Assembly: GCA_934667065.1 (NCBI GenBank)
Contig: CAKULD010000005.1
Location: 62,001-126,000, forward strand
DNA: 64,000 bases
Reading direction: 5' to 3'
Source of the DNA: an uncultured Collinsella sp.
GTDB lineage: Bacteria; Actinomycetota; Coriobacteriia; Coriobacteriales; Coriobacteriaceae
Part shown: piece after piece, positions 32,810 through 41,174 of the stretch
Layout: each line of letters opens with the position of its first letter
Position numbering within the stretch: position 1 is the first letter of the stretch
Notes under the pieces: model-generated
Databases searched by the model: none
The model's input: the letters and a program-made list of their open reading frames with translations, nothing else
What the model was told of the DNA's origin: nothing
Made by a program: the position numbers and the translations under genes

Positions 32810-33988
32810 ATGACCGCAGGTCAAAACCGCATACCCGTGAATCTTGACTATGCCGCCTCGACGCCCATGCGCGCCGAGGCGCTCCTTGCGCAGCGCGAAT
32901 ACGACGACAGCGAGCTTGCCGGCGTCAACCCCAACTCGCTGCACTCGCTGGGGCGCAAGGCAGCCGCACGCCTGGAAGTCGCCCGTCGCGAGATCGCCCG
33001 CAGCTTTGGCTCACGGGTCCGTCCTTCCGAGATTATCCTGACCAACGGCGGCACCGAGGCAAACCAACTTGCGCTCCTGGGCCTTGCCGAGGGCGCCCGT
33101 CAGCGCGATCGCAAGCGCGCCCGCGTGATCGTCTCGGCCATCGAACACGATTCGATTCTGGACAACCTGCCGCTGCTGCGCGCTGCCGGCTTTACCGTCG
33201 ACCTGGTGCAACCCTGCCGCGCTGGCTACATTGAGCCTGCCGCTTTGAATGAGCTGCTGGGCAGTGACGTGGCGCTCGTGAGCATTATGGTCGCCAATAA
33301 CGAGACCGGCGTGGTGCAGCCCATCCGCGAGCTTGCCGCCGCCGCGCACGCTGCCGGCGCGCTGTTCCACACCGATGCCATCCAGGGCTATCTGCATATC
33401 CCGCTCGATGTGACCGAGCTGGGCGTGGACGCCATGACCGTGGCCGCCCACAAGATCGGCGGCCCCGTGGCGTCCGGCGCGCTCTACCTTAAGAGCCGCA
33501 CGCCGCTGCGCCCGCGCGTCTTTGGCGGTGGCCAAGAGGCTGGACGTCGTGCCGGCACACAGGACCTGCGCACGCAGCTGGCCTTTGCCGCTGCCGCGTC
33601 TGCGCTGGCCTGCAACGTGGCCCAGGAGCGTGAGGCGTTGCAGGCCCTGTCCGACAAGCTCTACGCTACGCTCACGGCCCATCCACGCATTCACGCCACG
33701 ATGGGCGACTACGCGCATGCCGACCGTCTGCCCGGCATGGTATCGATCTACATTGACGGCATGGACTCCGAGGAGCTCATCATCAAGCTCGACGCCGCCG
33801 GCTTTGAGGTTTCGGCCGGATCGGCTTGCTCGAGCGGCAGTATGGACCCGAGCCACGTGCTCAGCGCCATGGGTATCGGACGCGAGCAGGCATTGGGCGC
33901 GTTGCGCATCTCGTTCGATGACCGCGTAAACCCTGCCGACCTGGACGAGTTTGCCCAGGCGCTGCTCTCGATCGTGGGTGCAGCATGA
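32810..33988 (+). CDS. Cysteine desulfurase (NifS/IscS-like)
   Basis: A 392-residue class V aminotransferase that takes sulfur from cysteine for Fe-S clusters or tRNA thiolation. LDYAASTPM opens the protein. TNGGTEANQLALLG binds the cofactor phosphate, and HTDAIQGYLHIPLDV carries the Asp and Gln that hold PLP. The Schiff-base Lys is in VAAHKIGGP. The sulfur-accepting Cys is in AGSACSSGS, followed by ALRISF. The order matches IscS-type rather than SufS-type proteins. The stop overlaps the next gene by 4 bp (ATGA). No iscU is nearby, so the acceptor is unknown. Confidence 0.93.
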   Translation: MTAGQNRIPVNLDYAASTPMRAEALLAQREYDDSELAGVNPNSLHSLGRKAAARLEVARREIARSFGSRVRPSEIILTNGGTEANQLALLGLAEGARQRDRKRARVIVSAIEHDSILDNLPLLRAAGFTVDLVQPCRAGYIEPAALNELLGSDVALVSIMVANNETGVVQPIRELAAAAHAAGALFHTDAIQGYLHIPLDVTELGVDAMTVAAHKIGGPVASGALYLKSRTPLRPRVFGGGQEAGRRAGTQDLRTQLAFAAAASALACNVAQEREALQALSDKLYATLTAHPRIHATMGDYAHADRLPGMVSIYIDGMDSEELIIKLDAAGFEVSAGSACSSGSMDPSHVLSAMGIGREQALGALRISFDDRVNPADLDEFAQALLSIVGAA

Positions 33989-34794
33989 TCGTCGCCGAGC
34001 TTGAACGCGCGCTGCTGGCGCGCTATCCCAAGGCAGATGCCGAAGGATGGGACCACGTAGGCCTGTCCGTTGGAAACCCAGCTGCTGAAATCACCGGCGT
34101 GGCCTGCGCACTCGATGGTACCGAGGCCAACGTGCACCGCGCCCAGGAGGCCGGTGCCAACGTGCTGCTGACGCATCATCCTATCTATATCAAGGCTCCC
34201 GAGGCCTTTTGCCCGGCAGATGCTACGCGCCCCCAATGCAGCGCGGCGCTGTACGAGGCAGCCCGTTGCGGCGTGAGCATCATCTCGCTCCACACCAACC
34301 TGGACCGCTCGCACGAGGCGCGCGTCTGCCTGAGCGAGCTGCTGGGCGCCGCGCCCGTAAGCTCGCTGGAGCATGCGGACGACCCCGAGGCCACCGGCTT
34401 GGGCGCACTCGCGACTCTCAACGACCCCTGCAGTCTGCGCGACCTCGCCGCTCGTGCCGCCGTGGCCTTTGACAGCGACCCGCGCGTGTGGGGCGAAGCC
34501 GACCACGCGTGCCGTACCGTCGCAATCCTCGGTGGTTCCTTGGGTGACTTTGGCGAGCTCGCCATCGCCGCGGGCACGGACGTTATCGTGACCGGCGAGG
34601 CGGGCTACCACGTAGCGCAGGACCTTACCCTGCGGGGGCTGCCCGTAATTCTGCTCGGCCACGATCGCTCCGAGGAACCGTTCGTGGATATCTTGATGAA
34701 CTCTGTGAGTGACGCCGGGGTCGACCCCCGTCATACGATTAAAATACTGAACCCTTGCCAATGGTGGACTGTGACAAAAGGAGAGAACTTATGA
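33985..34794 (+). CDS. NIF3-family dinuclear metal-binding protein (YqfO-like, short form)
   Basis: A 269-residue protein. The metal ligands of the family are in LLTHHPIYIKAPEAF (paired His), SLHTNLDRS and the later TGEAGYHVAQDLTLRG with a His. GWDHVGLSVGN near residue 22 corresponds to the usual EDWDNVGLQVG. This is the form without the central PII-like insert. NIF3 proteins have been described as GTP cyclohydrolase 1 type 2-like, but the cellular role is unsettled. It overlaps both neighbours by 4 bp, pairing it with the zinc-ribbon gene downstream, a widely conserved couple. Confidence 0.9.
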   Translation: MIVAELERALLARYPKADAEGWDHVGLSVGNPAAEITGVACALDGTEANVHRAQEAGANVLLTHHPIYIKAPEAFCPADATRPQCSAALYEAARCGVSIISLHTNLDRSHEARVCLSELLGAAPVSSLEHADDPEATGLGALATLNDPCSLRDLAARAAVAFDSDPRVWGEADHACRTVAILGGSLGDFGELAIAAGTDVIVTGEAGYHVAQDLTLRGLPVILLGHDRSEEPFVDILMNSVSDAGVDPRHTIKILNPCQWWTVTKGENL

Positions 34795-35510
34795 GCGCCG
34801 GCGCTACGCTACTCAAGCTGCAACAGATCGATTTGGAGCTCGCCCGCAACAAGAGCGAACTTGCCAATATGCCGGAGCTCAAGGAGCTCGCTTCCAAGCG
34901 CAAGACCTATGTGAAGCTCAAGTCCGAGATGACCAAGCTCTACGCCCAGCGCAAGGACCTGGACATTGAGCTCGACGACCTCAACACCACTGAGATCCAG
35001 ACCAACAACGCCATCGAGGCCGCCAAGAAGCGCCACGTCGACGGTTCCGACTACCGCGAGGTGCAGGACCTGGAGAACGAGCTTGCCACCCTGGCCAAGC
35101 GTCTGGATAAGATCGAGCACACCCGCAAGGATGTCGTCGTCGCTCACAAGGAAGCGCTCGACCGTGAGGCTCGCGCGCAGGCCATCATTGCCAAGTTCGA
35201 GGAAGGCGTGAAGGCCGACACCAAGGCCGCCCGCGCCAAGGCTGCCGACCTGCAGGCCCAGATCGACGCCGCCACCAAGGAGCGCACCGCGCTTGCCGCC
35301 ACGCTGCCGACCGACGTACTCACCGACTACGAACGCCTGCTCAAGCAGTTCCGCGGCCTGGCCGTCGAGACCATCCAGGGCAACATCCCTACGGTCTGTC
35401 ACACCGCGTTGCAGGCGTCGTCCATGAGCGACCTTAACCACGACGGCAGCGAGATCACGCACTGCCCGTACTGCCACCGCCTGCTGGTGCTCCCGAGCAA
35501 GGAAGCTTAA
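34791..35510 (+). CDS. Coiled-coil protein with C-terminal zinc ribbon (degenerate first knuckle)
   Basis: A 239-residue protein starting in the overlapping ATGA. Residues about 1-175 are a long antiparallel coiled coil (KLQQIDLELARNKSEL, VQDLENELATLAKRLDKIEH, ARAKAADLQAQIDAATKER). The end is a zinc-ribbon: PTVCHTAL and later HCPYCHRLLVLP. In relatives the first knuckle is CxxC; here its first Cys is Pro, leaving three Cys plus nearby His residues. Such proteins follow NIF3 genes in many Gram-positives and are suspected to bind nucleic acid; the function is not established. Confidence 0.85.
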   Translation: MSAGATLLKLQQIDLELARNKSELANMPELKELASKRKTYVKLKSEMTKLYAQRKDLDIELDDLNTTEIQTNNAIEAAKKRHVDGSDYREVQDLENELATLAKRLDKIEHTRKDVVVAHKEALDREARAQAIIAKFEEGVKADTKAARAKAADLQAQIDAATKERTALAATLPTDVLTDYERLLKQFRGLAVETIQGNIPTVCHTALQASSMSDLNHDGSEITHCPYCHRLLVLPSKEA

Positions 35511-35513
35511 ACG

Positions 35514-36725
35514 ATGGCGGCACCCAACAATTCAATGCAACTTGAGGGAAAAACGATCCTGCTAGGTATTACCGGCGGGATCGCCGCCTATAAGTCGTGC
35601 AATATCGTACGCCTGCTGCAAAAGCGCGGCGCACGCGTAAAGGTCGTCATGAGCGAGCATGCCACGGAGTTTGTGGGCCCGCTCACCTTCCGCGCGCTCA
35701 CCAATGAACTGGTCGCGGTGGGATTGTTCGACGATCCGTCCGACCCTATCCATCACATTTCGCTCGCACAGGAGCCCGACCTGGTGGTCGTGGCGCCCGC
35801 AACGGCCAACATCATCGCCAAGATGGCCAACGGCATCGCCGACGACCTTATTTCCACGACGCTGCTCGCCACGCCGCGACCCATCGTGATCGCGCCGGCC
35901 ATGAACAACGGCATGTGGAAGGCACCGGCCACCCAGGCCAATATGGCCACGCTGCGCGACCGCGGCGTGCACGTGGTGGGCCCGGGCAGCGGCTACCTTG
36001 CCTGCGGCGACGTGGACACGGGGCGCATGAGCGAGCCCGAGGACATTGTCGAGGCCATCTGTGAGGTGCTCACTCCTGCCCCGCAAGACCTAGCGGGTAA
36101 GCGCATCGTCATCACGGCCGGCCCCACACATGAGCCGATCGATCCGGTACGCTATATCGGCAATCGTTCGTCAGGCAAGATGGGCATCGCCCTGGCAGGG
36201 GAGGCCGCACGCCGCGGCGCTGCCGTCACACTCGTGCTGGGTCCGACATCGCTTGACGCGCCTCGCGGCGTGGAGTGCGTGCACGTGCAGACCGCCGCAG
36301 AGATGCTCCAGGCCGCGCTCAGCGCCTTCCAGACGGCTGACGCGGCAATTTGTGCCGCAGCCGTCGCCGACTACACGCCCGCAGCCCCTGCGGACCACAA
36401 ACTCAAAAAGGCCAACGAGCGCCTCGACCGCATCGAGCTTGTCGAGACCGTCGACATTCTGGCCGAGCTGTCGCGCCAGAAGGGCGAGCGCCGCGTGATC
36501 GGATTTGCAGCCGAGACCGATAACGTCGTGGAGTACGCTGAGCGCAAATTGGCCCGAAAGGGCTGCGATGCGATTATCGCCAACGATGTATCGCGCGCTG
36601 ATTCGGGCTTTGGAACGGAAACCAACAAGGCGTGGATTGTGAGCACAACGGGCACGCAAGAACTTCCCGTGCTAACAAAACCCCAGCTCGCAGATACAAT
36701 TTTGGACTTGCTTCAAAATTTATAA
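35514..36725 (+). CDS. coaBC: Bifunctional phosphopantothenoylcysteine decarboxylase / phosphopantothenate-cysteine ligase
   Basis: A 403-residue enzyme for two steps of coenzyme A synthesis. The N-terminal flavoprotein half (CoaC) has GGIAAYKS, the active-site His in PIHHISLA and APAMNNGMW, with the substrate-clamping GSGYLACGDVDTGRM. The CoaB half begins near residue 190 with ITAGPTHEPIDPVRYIGNRSSGKMG and AAVADYTPA, then VGFAAET-like IGFAAETDN and IANDVS. Its start is 3 bp after the zinc-ribbon gene. This ends the long rightward gene run; tRNA-Pro follows. Confidence 0.96.
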   Translation: MAAPNNSMQLEGKTILLGITGGIAAYKSCNIVRLLQKRGARVKVVMSEHATEFVGPLTFRALTNELVAVGLFDDPSDPIHHISLAQEPDLVVVAPATANIIAKMANGIADDLISTTLLATPRPIVIAPAMNNGMWKAPATQANMATLRDRGVHVVGPGSGYLACGDVDTGRMSEPEDIVEAICEVLTPAPQDLAGKRIVITAGPTHEPIDPVRYIGNRSSGKMGIALAGEAARRGAAVTLVLGPTSLDAPRGVECVHVQTAAEMLQAALSAFQTADAAICAAAVADYTPAAPADHKLKKANERLDRIELVETVDILAELSRQKGERRVIGFAAETDNVVEYAERKLARKGCDAIIANDVSRADSGFGTETNKAWIVSTTGTQELPVLTKPQLADTILDLLQNL

Positions 36726-36733
36726 AAAAGTTC

Positions 36734-36763
36734 TTGCACAAGGCTAAAGTTTCGGGTTAATAT
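36734..36763 (+). promoter_or_regulatory. Promoter of tRNA-Pro
   Basis: TTGCAC (36734-36739), an 18-bp spacer and TAATAT (36758-36763) lie 42 bp before the tRNA. Confidence 0.6.
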
Positions 36764-36805
36764 ACTCCCTGTTGCGAGCGAGAGCAGAGCAACAAACAAA
36801 AGCTT

Positions 36806-36882
<77 letters not shown>

Positions 36883-36892
36883 GAAGTTTGCA

Positions 36893-36921
36893 GGTCAGGC
36901 ACCTAGTGCCTGACCTTTTTT
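36893..36921 (+). terminator. Rho-independent terminator after tRNA-Pro
   Basis: GGTCAGGCAC-CTA-GTGCCTGACC, a perfect 10-bp stem, is followed by six T. Confidence 0.93.
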
Positions 36922-37004
36922 GTTTTGAAAGCAATTGATTCTCGTTGCTTTAATCAACAACATTCCCAATCGATGCCCACCGCACAACAAAACGTGTACG
37001 TCAC

Positions 37005-37039
37005 CCTCCAAAACCGACATTTTTCGACATGTTTGGAGG
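37005..37039. repeat. Imperfect hairpin in the leader of the phosphatidyltransferase gene
   Basis: CCTCCAAA (37005-37012) pairs with TTTGGAGG (37032-37039), with two direct GACAT copies inside. A related palindrome-like CTCCACATGTCTGGA follows at about 37,082. Role unknown. Otherwise 36,922-37,178 shows nothing I can name. Confidence 0.4.
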
Positions 37040-37178
37040 CTGATGTACACGAATGTGAAATTCCCCGCGGCCCAAAAGCGCCCTCCACATGTCTGGACTC
37101 TCTATGCTCGCGCTGGATAGACATCGCCGGAACGGGTATAGTATCGAAAGTTTTGTCGTTAACCAGCGGGGGAGTCCT

Positions 37179-37883
37179 GTGGGCATCAAAAAGAAGATCA
37201 AAAAGGAGCTTATCGGCACTTCCGATTACCCGTCGAATAAGATCTTTACGATCTCCAATTTCATCACCTTTACGCGCCTGATCCTCACCCTGGTATTTCT
37301 ATACCTGTTTGTGACGGATAACAACCGCGTCGTCGCCATCGTTATCTACGCCGTTGCCGCCTCCACCGACTGGATGGACGGTCAGATCGCCCGCATGACT
37401 AAGACGGTCTCGTGGCTCGGCAAGGTCATGGATCCCATTTGCGACCGTGCGCTGTTATTCACCGGCGTCTTGGGACTGGTGGTCCGCGGAGAACTGCCAA
37501 TCTGGGTCTGTGTGCTCATTATCGGCCGCGACATCTATCTGGGCATCGGCACGCTTATCGTGCGTCATTATCACCCTCGCCCCATCGATGTCGTCTTTCC
37601 CGGAAAGATTGCCACCGCGCTGCTCATGACCGGCTTCTCACTCATGCTGCTCGGGTTCCCCATTGTTGACGGCCTGCACCTTTTACCTTCAACCCTCGCG
37701 GCCTTCCCGGGTCTCAACGGAAGCTCGGTGCCCCTCGGCATCTTCTTTGTGTACGGCGGCGTGATCTTCTCCATGCTCACTGCTGTCATCTATTCCATTA
37801 AGGGCGGAGCGGCCATTAAACAGGCCATCGCGCATCCCGAGGACGAGGACATCGACTTTCTTAACCCCGAAATCGAAGACTGA
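37179..37883 (+). CDS. CDP-alcohol phosphatidyltransferase (PgsA-like)
   Basis: A 234-residue membrane enzyme; GTG 37179 (VGIKKKIKKEL) with GGGGGAG just upstream is taken as start, since the longer frame has no such site. The catalytic CDP-alcohol motif is complete: DGQIARMTKTVSWLGKVMDPICD, that is DGxxARx8GxxxDxxxD, within about residues 70-92 (written here across two short runs). Around five membrane helices follow. It joins CDP-diacylglycerol to glycerol phosphate or another alcohol. A second such gene (58146-58784) lies in the pgsA position, so this copy may make a different lipid, for example cardiolipin or phosphatidylinositol phosphate. It ends in an acidic tail. Confidence 0.88.
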   Translation: MGIKKKIKKELIGTSDYPSNKIFTISNFITFTRLILTLVFLYLFVTDNNRVVAIVIYAVAASTDWMDGQIARMTKTVSWLGKVMDPICDRALLFTGVLGLVVRGELPIWVCVLIIGRDIYLGIGTLIVRHYHPRPIDVVFPGKIATALLMTGFSLMLLGFPIVDGLHLLPSTLAAFPGLNGSSVPLGIFFVYGGVIFSMLTAVIYSIKGGAAIKQAIAHPEDEDIDFLNPEIED

Positions 37884-37948
37884 TTCATTGGGGTATGATT
37901 ACGTACAGTTCATTCTTTGCGGCGTGGCCGCTTTAGTTAGGGGTTGTC

Positions 37949-38383
37949 ATGGACAACATGGTTAACAATATGCCTCAGAACGATAAGACTGCGGACGCTA
38001 CCTGCGTCTTCCGCGTTCCTTCGAGCGATGTCACCGTTCCCGACCTCATGGCCAACGTGCGCATCACCGCACCCGTTCTGTCCATCGTCAAGGGTCCGCA
38101 GACTGGTGCCGCCTTTGAGCTCGAGGACGACGTGACCACCATCGGCCGCGATCCTGCGAACGGCATCTTCCTCAATGACATGACCGTTTCGCGTAGCCAC
38201 GCGCGCATTATTCGCGAGGGGCTCGGCGCTCGCATTGAGGACCTGGGCTCGCTCAATGGCACCTGGGTCGACGGCGCCATTGTCAACGCGGCCCCGCTGC
38301 ACGATGGTTCTTCCGTCCAGATCGGTACGTTTACGCTCATCTACCACGAGAGCACGCCGGAGCGCATCGAAACCGGTGAGTAG
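37949..38383 (+). CDS. GarA/OdhI-like FHA-domain protein
   Basis: A 144-residue protein whose C-terminal part (about 50-135) is a forkhead-associated domain: TTIGRDPANGIFLND, VSRSHARII and LGSLNGTWVDG are the phosphothreonine-binding loops. The N-terminal segment DATCVFRVPSS lines up with the ETTSVFRAD phosphorylation motif of mycobacterial GarA and corynebacterial OdhI, where a serine/threonine kinase modifies the Thr and the FHA domain then folds back on it. Thr18 would be that site. GarA/OdhI controls 2-oxoglutarate and glutamate metabolism. The next gene, 3 bp on, is a MerR regulator, the same pairing as garA-Rv1828. Confidence 0.85.
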   Translation: MDNMVNNMPQNDKTADATCVFRVPSSDVTVPDLMANVRITAPVLSIVKGPQTGAAFELEDDVTTIGRDPANGIFLNDMTVSRSHARIIREGLGARIEDLGSLNGTWVDGAIVNAAPLHDGSSVQIGTFTLIYHESTPERIETGE

Positions 38384-38386
38384 GGC

Positions 38387-39265
38387 ATGGCCGAACGCAA
38401 CTATCTGAGTATCGGCCAAGTCGTCAACCTTCTTCGAGGCGCATACCCCGATCTTTCGAACTCAAAAATTAGATTTCTAGAAGATGAGGGGCTCATTACC
38501 CCTCATCGTACGCCTAAGGGATACCGTCAGTACTCTAAGGAGGACGTTGATCGCCTGGAGGTCATTCTGCACTTGCAGAAGACCCGCTACATGCCGCTCA
38601 ACGTGATTAAGCAGCGCTTGGAAAACGCCACGGACCTGTCAACGCTCGCCTACGAGGTGGGCTTGCTGTCCGATGTTCCGCTCAAGACGGAGCCCAAGGA
38701 GACCAAACAAAAGCTGCATCCCATTGAGACCATTCCCGATATGCTGGGCGTCGAGATTTCGTTTATCCGCTCGCTCGCCGAGAACGACCTCATTCGCATC
38801 ATCAAGAGTCCGCAGAATCGTGAGCTCGTCGATGGTCGCGATTTTCCAATCATCCGCTACTGCTCCGAGCTGTCACGCTTCCATATCGAGCCCCGCAACC
38901 TGCGTCAGTACGTGTCTTCCGCCAACCGCGAGTCCTCGATGTTTGAGCAGGTGCTCGTGAGCATGCTCGGCATGGATACCTCCGATGACGAGCGCGACGC
39001 CAAGCTCGAGCGTGCGTTTAAGAAGCTTCACGACCTGACCGAGGGTGTGCACACTGCGCTGCTCAAGAACCGCGTTTTTGAGTCGCTCAACGCCGTGGTC
39101 GAGGACGCCGACATCGATGCACTCGATGAGGAAATCACTCGCTCCGAGTCCACCAAAGCCAAAAACGAAGAGATAGCCACGCCGGCTTCGCACGAGGATT
39201 CTCTCGTAAAGCCGCTCAAGGTCGTCGCCCCTTCGCACTCCGGCACCGCCACGGCGGGCAAATAA
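38387..39265 (+). CDS. MerR-family regulator (FtsR/Rv1828-like)
   Basis: A 292-residue protein with a MerR winged helix at about residues 5-75 (LSIGQVVNLLRGAYPDLSNS, IRFLEDEGLITPHRTPKGYRQY). The middle contains a second helix-turn-helix-like segment (IPDMLGVEISFIRSLAENDLI, then PRNLRQY), and a charged helical end. This length and arrangement fit the actinobacterial Rv1828/FtsR group paired with garA rather than metal-sensing MerR proteins, which have C-terminal cysteines; none is seen in that position. It probably shares a message with the FHA gene. Confidence 0.82.
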   Translation: MAERNYLSIGQVVNLLRGAYPDLSNSKIRFLEDEGLITPHRTPKGYRQYSKEDVDRLEVILHLQKTRYMPLNVIKQRLENATDLSTLAYEVGLLSDVPLKTEPKETKQKLHPIETIPDMLGVEISFIRSLAENDLIRIIKSPQNRELVDGRDFPIIRYCSELSRFHIEPRNLRQYVSSANRESSMFEQVLVSMLGMDTSDDERDAKLERAFKKLHDLTEGVHTALLKNRVFESLNAVVEDADIDALDEEITRSESTKAKNEEIATPASHEDSLVKPLKVVAPSHSGTATAGK

Positions 39266-39305
39266 CCGCTGCCGCTTATCCGGCAACCCATTGAAAGGTC
39301 ATGCA

Positions 39306-39836
39306 ATGTACGACTTCGAATCTCAAATCGTCGACATCCCCGACTATCCCGAGCCCGGAGTCATCTTCAAAGACATCACGCCGCTCTTTGGCAACCCCGA
39401 GGCGCTCAAAGCCATGACCGATGCTCTCGCCGAGCACTTTGCCGGCATGGGAATCACCAAGGTCGTGGGTCCCGAGGCTCGCGGCTTTATGGTTGGCGTA
39501 CCGGTGGCTGTGGCCCTTGGTGCCGGCTTTGTTCCTGCACGTAAACCGGGCAAGCTACCCCGCAAGACGGTGAGCCAGAGCTACGAGCTCGAATACGGCA
39601 CCGACTCTATTGAAATCCATGCCGATGCCATTACCTCTAAAGATACCGTGTTGATTCTGGACGACTTGGTCGCGACGGGCGGAACCGTCGAGGCAACAGG
39701 TAAACTTGTGCGAGATATGGGCGCAAAGCTTGTGGGCTACGGGTGTATCCTTGAGCTTGCGTTTCTCAACCCGCGCGAGAAGCTCACGCCGACTGACGAC
39801 GATGTTGAGCTCTTTAGCCTGGTGACGGTAGACTAG
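39306..39836 (+). CDS. apt: Adenine phosphoribosyltransferase
   Basis: A 176-residue purine-salvage enzyme joining adenine and PRPP. VDIPDYPEPGVIFKDITPL at the start, ARGFMVGVPVA, RKPGKLPRKTV and the PRPP loop LILDDLVATGGTV are diagnostic. The start at 39306 follows GAAAGG at a normal distance; the upstream ATG at 39291 would leave it without a site. Confidence 0.97.
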   Translation: MYDFESQIVDIPDYPEPGVIFKDITPLFGNPEALKAMTDALAEHFAGMGITKVVGPEARGFMVGVPVAVALGAGFVPARKPGKLPRKTVSQSYELEYGTDSIEIHADAITSKDTVLILDDLVATGGTVEATGKLVRDMGAKLVGYGCILELAFLNPREKLTPTDDDVELFSLVTVD

Positions 39837-39868
39837 CCGTTACCCTTAGTTACTGGAAAGGAAGCTAC

Positions 39869-40996
39869 ATGCGCACAGCAAACACGCACAAAAACATGGC
39901 ACGCTGCGCTGCTACGGCAACCCTCGCTTGTGTTTTGGGCTTGGGCCTCGCGGCTCCTGCCTACGCCGATACCGCATCCGACCTTGCCGCTGCTCGTACG
40001 AAACTCGAGCAGATCGGTACCCAAACCCAGCAGATTTACGATGAGCTCGCCACGCAAACGCAGGCGCTCGATCAGACTGCCGGAGAGATCACGCAAAAGC
40101 AGCAGGAGATCGCCGATGGTCAGGCCAAGCTCTCGACCTATGTCGCCGGTGAGTACAAGACCGGCGGTCTGAGCCTGCTTCAGGTTCTGACGGGCGTTGA
40201 CGACCTGAGCGATATGCTCAACCGTCTGTTCTACTACGGCAAAGTTTCCGATAAGCAGGCTCAGACCATTCAAGAGGTCAAGGAGCTTAAGCAGCAGCTC
40301 ACCGATAAGCAGGCCGAGCAGGAGAAGAACGTCGCTTCCACGCAGAAAAAGGTCGACGAGCTTAACGCTCAGCAGGCTGAAGCTCAGAGCGTCGTAAACT
40401 CCCTGGATTCTCAGCTGCAGGCCGAGCTTGCCGCCGAGGCTGAGGCGAACGCCGCACTGCAGGCGGGCATTAACGCCAGCACTGCCGAGAAGGCCACGGT
40501 GAGCAGCGAAACTGCCGGTACGACCGAGAACACCAACAACGGTGGCCAGACCAGCAATAACAACAACCAGGGCGGCAACACTCCGGCTCCTACGCCGGCA
40601 CCTGCTCCGACGCCGCAGCCCTCCACGCCCGCTCCGACTCCGACGCCTTCCGCGCCGAGTCAGTCCGTTGACGGCGGCTCCGTTGTTTCGCGTGCGTACA
40701 GCAAGCTTGGTTGCGCCTATTCCTGGGGCGGCATTGGACCGAACAGCTTTGACTGCTCTGGCTTTGTAAGCTACTGCCTCACTGGCCGTTACTGCCGCCT
40801 TGGCACCACCGGCACCTTCATGGGCTGGACCCGTGTGTCCGATCCTCAGCCGGGCGATGTCGTGGTCAACTCGTACCACACCGGCATTTACATCGGTGGC
40901 GGTCAGATGATCCATGCTTCCGACTACAACACGGGCGTTATCATCAGCTCTGTTGCAGCTGGCATGAATAACAACTACATCTTCGTTCGCTACTAA
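39869..40996 (+). CDS. Secreted NlpC/P60 peptidoglycan endopeptidase with coiled-coil arm
   Basis: A 375-residue secreted protein. The signal peptide spans about residues 1-32, with a likely cut after APAYA. Residues about 35-205 form the paired coiled coil of the CwlO/RipA type (ARTKLEQIGTQTQQI, KELKQQLTDKQAEQ). An Asn/Gln-rich and then Pro-Thr-Ala linker (about 212-265) leads to the NlpC/P60 domain: YSWGGIGPNSFDCSGFVSYC with the catalytic Cys, and NSYHTGIYIGGGQMIHAS with the catalytic His and follow-up residues. It should cut peptide stems of peptidoglycan during daughter-cell separation. FtsEX-type activation through the coiled coil is an inference from the family. Confidence 0.93.
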   Translation: MRTANTHKNMARCAATATLACVLGLGLAAPAYADTASDLAAARTKLEQIGTQTQQIYDELATQTQALDQTAGEITQKQQEIADGQAKLSTYVAGEYKTGGLSLLQVLTGVDDLSDMLNRLFYYGKVSDKQAQTIQEVKELKQQLTDKQAEQEKNVASTQKKVDELNAQQAEAQSVVNSLDSQLQAELAAEAEANAALQAGINASTAEKATVSSETAGTTENTNNGGQTSNNNNQGGNTPAPTPAPAPTPQPSTPAPTPTPSAPSQSVDGGSVVSRAYSKLGCAYSWGGIGPNSFDCSGFVSYCLTGRYCRLGTTGTFMGWTRVSDPQPGDVVVNSYHTGIYIGGGQMIHASDYNTGVIISSVAAGMNNNYIFVRY

Positions 40997-41020
40997 GGTA
41001 TCAATCACAGCGAACGATGT

Positions 41021-41059
41021 GGACCCTGCGGCATTTCAGCTGCAGGGTCCATTGTTTTT
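41021..41059 (+). terminator. Rho-independent terminator after the NlpC/P60 gene
   Basis: GGACCCTGC (41021-41029) pairs with GCAGGGTCC (41042-41050), followed by ATTGTTTTTG. Confidence 0.85.
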
Positions 41060-41089
41060 GTTCCAATTTGCCTGTTCGCAAGGCAGCAC

Positions 41090-41112
41090 TATCTAGTTTT
41101 GGATACTAGATA
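41090..41112. promoter_or_regulatory. Palindromic operator upstream of degV
   Basis: TATCTAGT-TTTGGAT-ACTAGATA is a perfect 8-bp inverted repeat. Its first 17 bases recur at 42753-42769 upstream of the DUF1836 regulator gene, so it is a likely target of that regulator. Confidence 0.65.
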
Positions 41113-41139
41113 TAAATCCCCAATTGTTCGTAAGTTGGC

Positions 41140-41160
41140 TATAATTGTTAAGGAACAATT
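41140..41160 (+). promoter_or_regulatory. Likely degV -10 box with overlapping inverted repeat
   Basis: TATAAT at 41140-41145 overlaps AATTGTT-AAGG-AACAATT (41143-41160). No good -35 is found at 16-18 bp, which suggests an activator-dependent promoter. It lies just before the degV Shine-Dalgarno. Confidence 0.45.
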
Positions 41161-41174
41161 AGAAAGGACCCTCT

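Noticed and set aside
41090..41112. degV palindrome considered as a terminator
   Set aside because: A proper terminator already ends the NlpC transcript at 41021-41059, the stem is AT-rich with no T-run, and its sequence recurs at another promoter, which fits an operator.
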